Origin: Carya illinoinensis | Taxonomy: Eukaryota > Streptophyta > Magnoliopsida > Fagales > Juglandaceae | Length of the DNA stretch: 64,000 bases | Assembly (NCBI RefSeq): GCF_018687715.1 | Contig: NC_056761.1 | Span: 15,581,501-15,645,500 of the forward strand | Direction: 5' to 3' | Part shown: positions 59,811-64,000 of the stretch, piece by piece | How the letters are laid out: each line of letters begins with the position of its first letter | Numbering within the stretch: position 1 is the stretch's first letter | The notes under the pieces: model-generated | What the model saw: only the letters and a program-made list of their open reading frames with translations | Databases searched by the model: none | Told to the model about the DNA's origin: nothing | Made by a program: the position numbers and the translations under genes

Positions 59811-61499
59811 TTTTGGCCCAAAAACCAAACAGGTTAGTATAATTCTGAGATTTTGAAAACCTGAGTTGTTTTGCTAGAGTGTGGTAAAGGCTTGAGACTT
59901 GAGGCGAGCTTGTAGGAAACCATGCCTTGGTAATGATGAAGATCATGGGTACCTGCAGTATTGTGCGGTCTACTATGATGAACACAGATTAAGATGTTTG
60001 AGCTGTGCCTAAGAGAGGCCTTGTAGCCAGTGTTTCACGGCACGCAGGTGATTTCTAGCGAAGTGCGTGTAGCCATTAGGACTCTTGTGAAACCTCGAGG
60101 AGTTTGTGGAGAGAACCTCAAGCTATTTGGCTCTTCTTTCCATGTCTATTAGGATTGGTCTCTGATTAGAGCATTGCATGAAGGATCTCTTCTTGACTCA
60201 TTTGTTTATTTTTCACTACTCATAGCACTCTTCTTATTCAATGTATGACTTCTGCTAGTCTCGTTCCATTTGCTAGTTGCTTGGTCATAATTCTTCCAAT
60301 TGTTGTCTTTACGGGCTTCCATCCATTATTGTTTGCTTTTCGCTACCTTCAATGTTCTTCATTTCTTGGTTTCAACAGCCAATTGAATAGTAGCGGCAAC
60401 AAGTGCAATTGGGACAAAGCCCTTTGCAACCTCCACAGTCACAACTATAGCAACCAAGTAACAGTTAGAGCCCATTTGCTCACTGTGACGTTTTTGGCCT
60501 AGTCTCATGTGTTTGTTTGTGGTCCTAGATATGGGTGATCACTTGATGCCTAACACGCTGCCACCCTCATTCGTGGTTGCAGAAGTTCATAATGACAAGC
60601 TTGTTACCTACTATGGATGTGGTGGGTTAGGTGAGGCCATGAGTTGCCCACTAGTGTATTATGCTTGTCAGTAGCCACAAGGACGACAACTGGGTGACAT
60701 ACTGAGTGAGCTGACCATTGCCTGCATAAAAGGTGGAGAGTTGGGTGATGTATTGTCATTGCCTTCTACAAGAAGTGATGGGCCGAAACATGCTTGTGGC
60801 TATTAGACCACCAACGTGTGAGATCATTGCTCGCCATGGAGCTTGCCCATTGTGCCTTCCAAGTGGCGTGTTCATTGCATGCCATGAGGGGTTAAGCGAC
60901 TAAGGTGGCAAGGAAAGGTACTTGCCTGTAGTGTTCTTTAGGCGATGGGTGTCTGGTGTCCCTTGTTGTAGGCCCTAAGGGTGACTTCGTGCTTCTACCA
61001 GTCTTTAGTTGGTAGGTAATCGCCAATGAGGTCCTTAGAGCTTATGTAATGGATGGTGGTAGAGATCCTACCGTCTCCATTGGGTGGTGCTGTTGTGGCA
61101 TTTATAGTTGGCTCATGTCGTGCAAGGGGGTAGCAGAAAGAATTGCAGCCACATGAGACTCCTAGGTTCACGACGACAGGCACTTCTTTTATTTGCCGTG
61201 CACGGTGGGGTTGATTTTAATCTTTCATTTTAAACACTTTTAACCTATTATATGAAATAAATCTTGGATGGTTTTAAATCATCATTTTAATAATATTTTA
61301 TAGAGATATGAGTTTTAAATATGATTAAGTTAATTTCCAGAATGAATTTAAGTTGTTTTGCCATATTTGATAAATTTCTATTATATTAAACTAAGAATAT
61401 TTTAATGATAATAGTATATGAATTTAAGCCAAATAATTATCAAAGCTATTTCTATATTATGAATTTAAGTAGATGGAGAGTTTTACCAGTCCTTTTAGA
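59811..61499. other. Unclassified sequence, probably repeat-derived
   Basis: No protein domain is recognised. The G/T-rich stretch 60520-61200 has no long ORF; after 61200 it is AT-rich and leads into the family B repeat. A 77-codon and an 85-codon open stretch here look incidental. Confidence 0.4.
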
Positions 61500-62715
61500 A
61501 GTTTAAGTAACGTTTAGTATCCCGCATAGGTGACAATTGGTATTCATTCGGCACGATTGTGGAAAGATTCATAAAAGCTAAAAAGTCTAGGTAAGCAAGA
61601 TTCTTATGCTAGGTTTTACATGAATTATTGAGAATGAGGTTGACTTTTTGAAAATTTTACATGTTTTGTATGAAATGAGAACTTGAGAAAAACAACATTA
61701 GTCGTTCATTTGCATTATTCATGAAATCTTTATGAAAAAGGAAAAATGTTTTCTAACATGCATTGTAGACATGGGATTCATTTTGTCATGCTGTCTCTGA
61801 ATTGTGAAAAAGAGCGATATTGAAAATCTGAAAATTTGTGCATTGATTAGAAAGATGCTCTAACTTTTGTTTTCAGTATGAGAGAATGATCTGAATATAT
61901 TTCAATACTCTGTTTTGTTTTGATATGGCATCTGAAAACCTTTGGTATGGTGTACTGATTTTTTATCTGACTTTGTCTTTGCTCTGCTCTACTTTATTCT
62001 ACTGTGGGCTTTCTTGTATGCACAATTGGGGCTCTGAGAATAATAAGGGAAAGATTTCACCTCTATCTTTGCCTGGTTTGGCCTCCGGGGTTAGCAGAAC
62101 CCTACCATAGGGGTTAAATATGGTCTCTACTTTGTGAGATTCTCTGTTTTGATGTGATGATGATGCTCAGGTGATGTTATACCAAAGTATCTTGGGTTTT
62201 ATATGTCTTAAAACTATTGCTCTATTACGTTTGAAAACATGTTTTGTTTTGCTTGATAATGCTGAAAAATATTTCAGTTCTGCATATAGTACTCTGTAAA
62301 TGCTCATGTTTGTACACTAGAATATGTTCTCTACTTACTAAGTTGTTGATAACTCACTCCTTATCTCCACAATATTTTTCAGATGATATTGATGCCTCAG
62401 CCGAAGTTCAATAATATGGAGCATGGGTAAAGCTATGCGAGTATAGTAGATTAATACAAAGAGGGTACTTTGGTGATTGAAGAACTTTATTAAGTAGTTT
62501 CGTTTTGCTTTGTTGACTGGGTATTTTTTTTTTTGGAATGTGTACTTTTATTTTGAGACTTTGAGGTGGTCTTAGTTATTTATTTTGGCAATATTTGTTT
62601 GAAACAATGGGATCTATGTGTTATTGAGAAATTTGAGTTTATATTTGTATTGTGAGATACGATTTTTAGGTAAGAATAAGAAACTCTTCGATCCACATAG
62701 GATTGGGGCATTATA
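61500..62715 (+). repeat. LTR-type repeat, family B, copy 2
   Basis: It is homologous to about 27660-29102 with the landmarks in the same order: 'gaggttgactttt', 'aatactctgttttg', 'ccctaccataggggttaaatatggtctct', 'ctacttactaagttgttgata', and an ending near 'ggattggggcattata'. It lacks the 31-bp minisatellite of copy 1. The terminal CA is not conserved. It abuts the chimeric repeat copy 2 directly. Confidence 0.65.
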
Positions 62716-63560
62716 GTTTTGCTCTAAAGTTTTTCCACCACACGATTGATGTAAACTATGCGCTATATATATACCCTCTCCTTTTATATGTTGAGTCTGT
62801 ATTTTATCTGTTGTAACAAATGTATTTAAGTAAGCTCTATAAATACAAATAAAAGTCCACCTATTCAACATAGACCTTGAGACAAATATTCGATTTTCAT
62901 TCATTCTCTTATAATGGTATTGGAGCAAAAATCTTAAGTTTGAAATTTGAATTTACACCACACTTCCTTTAATTAATGGGTAATACTAGATACAATCCTA
63001 GAGTAAGCAAGACCTGTGTATTCCATTTAAAAAAAAAACAAAAACAAAAGTAAGGTCCACTGTTAAAAAAAGCAATGTTTTCATGTGGGTCCTAGATTTA
63101 CACACACTTTTCAAAGGGAGTGTGTGGGGCATGCTCATTCTAGAATAGCAAATATAATTTTTCTAGTTAAATATTTTATAGGTAATTAGGTCTACTTATT
63201 GAAGAATTGTCTGACTTATATGTGAAGACAAGTGTTAACATATCATTTAAATTAATTAAGTTTACCTTAATTTAATATCTTGATCACTGACTCCTCTTCG
63301 CTTGCCATTCAGTCCATTGTCACCAATCTACAATCTAACTTGGTCATCAAAGACCTCAAGGAGATGCAATATTTCTTGGGTGTTAAAGTGTTCACCATCC
63401 CAAACCCAGCCCAAGCCCTCTGGAAAAATTGGCGAGCCCATTCACAAAACGACACCTTTCATACCCAACATAAACCCTAGATTTCCTTTCCTTTTTCCCT
63501 TCCCCCATTCTCTCTCTCCCCTCCCTATCATCTTCCCTTCCCTCTCCCATGTCCATCATC
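62716..63560 (+). repeat. Chimeric copia-derived repeat, copy 2
   Basis: It matches 35745-36570 in order. An LTR-tail-like part ends near 62912, followed by ATGGTATTGGAGC, a near match to the initiator-Met priming site. After an AT-rich stretch comes the RT fragment at 63279-63412: QSIVTNLQSNLVIKDLKEMQ, then FLGVKVF. It then enters the same non-RT sequence ('caaaacgacacctttcatacc') as copy 1. The shared breakpoints mean the chimera existed before it spread. Confidence 0.78.
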
Positions 63561-64000
63561 TCATACCTCTGCCCACACTACAACTAGCCTGTTGCCTAGG
63601 AGCTGTTGCCCCTAACCACCGTACCCCTCCACCAACCAAGCCAGAAGCCTGTTACGCTCATGAAGGCCTCCCCCATTCTATAAATGGTGTGGAAATCCAT
63701 CCCCTCTACTACACTGCTAGAGCTGAGGTAGCTCCTCCCTCTCTCTTAGTTTCCCCTCTCACTCGGTTTCCCCTCTTTACATATGGAATGCAATTTATGA
63801 GATGGTTTTCCTCTCTTTGTCCTTTTCATTTATAATAGACTTGTTCCTCATACTATACGACTCTATATGTCATTTTTAGATAAAACAACATATTAGAACG
63901 ATGCTACTAAACTTATTAAAGAAATAAACATATAATAAACAATGTCGTTCTTATTAATCAAAATGACACCGTAACACTTCAGAGTTTAACAAATTTAACT
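63561..64000. other. Terminal flank, no supported gene
   Basis: Pyrimidine-rich to about 63830 with an open stretch (63302-63835) that is a frame shadow of the RT fragment plus low-complexity Pro/Ser/Leu. It is AT-rich afterwards. Confidence 0.5.

Overview
This window is eukaryotic nuclear DNA from a flowering plant. The evidence is plant-type LTR retrotransposons (Tekay-like chromoviral Ty3/gypsy and Ty1/copia) primed by initiator tRNA-Met, a plant L1-type LINE with an RNase H domain, CACTA (En/Spm) transposons with plant TNP2 signatures, and fragments of plant genes (ankyrin ITN1/ACD6-like, LRR receptor kinase, adenylosuccinate lyase). Long (CT)n tracts and a small hAT-like MITE family with TTTGG-type ends would fit a woody eudicot, perhaps Fagales; that placement is a guess. 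I see no intact host gene, no tRNA or rRNA, and no CRISPR array. The window is almost wholly transposable elements nested in each other.

Left third (1-17.3 kb). A full-length Tekay-like element (1385-10759; LTRs 1385-3552 and 8503-10759) has a perfect 5-bp target duplication GTGAC. It sits at the end of a decayed CACTA transposase (TNP2, minus strand, 10765-11873). The rest of that CACTA remnant runs to about 16517. It holds a 119-bp tandem array, GTTCGAAC-rich subterminal sequence, and a small plus-strand ORF split by an antisense LINE RNase H fragment. Next is an ankyrin-repeat pseudogene (16675-17297) cut off inside an exon by an inverted, truncated Tekay-type LTR (17298 to about 19090).

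Middle (19.8-41 kb). A non-autonomous relative (19811-27116) keeps both LTRs and the primer-binding site but has lost gag-pol. Its 3' LTR carries a 1.26-kb insertion with an 8-bp duplication and an expanded about 66-bp minisatellite. An older LTR-type repeat follows (about 27180-29102), then a nearly complete minus-strand L1-type LINE (about 29660-35650) whose ORF1 and ORF2 overlap by ATGA. A chimeric copia-derived repeat (35745-36570) and a 2.1-kb solo LTR (36898-39029) come next.

Right third (41-64 kb). A non-autonomous CACTA element (41284-49976) has TIRs, a possible TTT duplication, and a captured multi-exon piece of adenylosuccinate lyase with its introns, lying between two about 450-bp direct repeats. 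It also contains a 1.44-kb poly(A)-ended retroposon with a 16-bp target duplication and no recognisable reverse transcriptase. Beyond it are decayed copia remnants, the first exon of an LRR receptor kinase fused abruptly to a minus-strand copia element lacking its reverse transcriptase (52632-55650), MITEs, minisatellites, and second copies of two repeats seen earlier (61500-62715 pairs with 27660-29102; 62716-63560 pairs with 35745-36570).

The most interesting structures are the adenylosuccinate-lyase-carrying CACTA element, the transition-biased decay of the Tekay element, and the chimeric copia-derived repeat that recurs twice.
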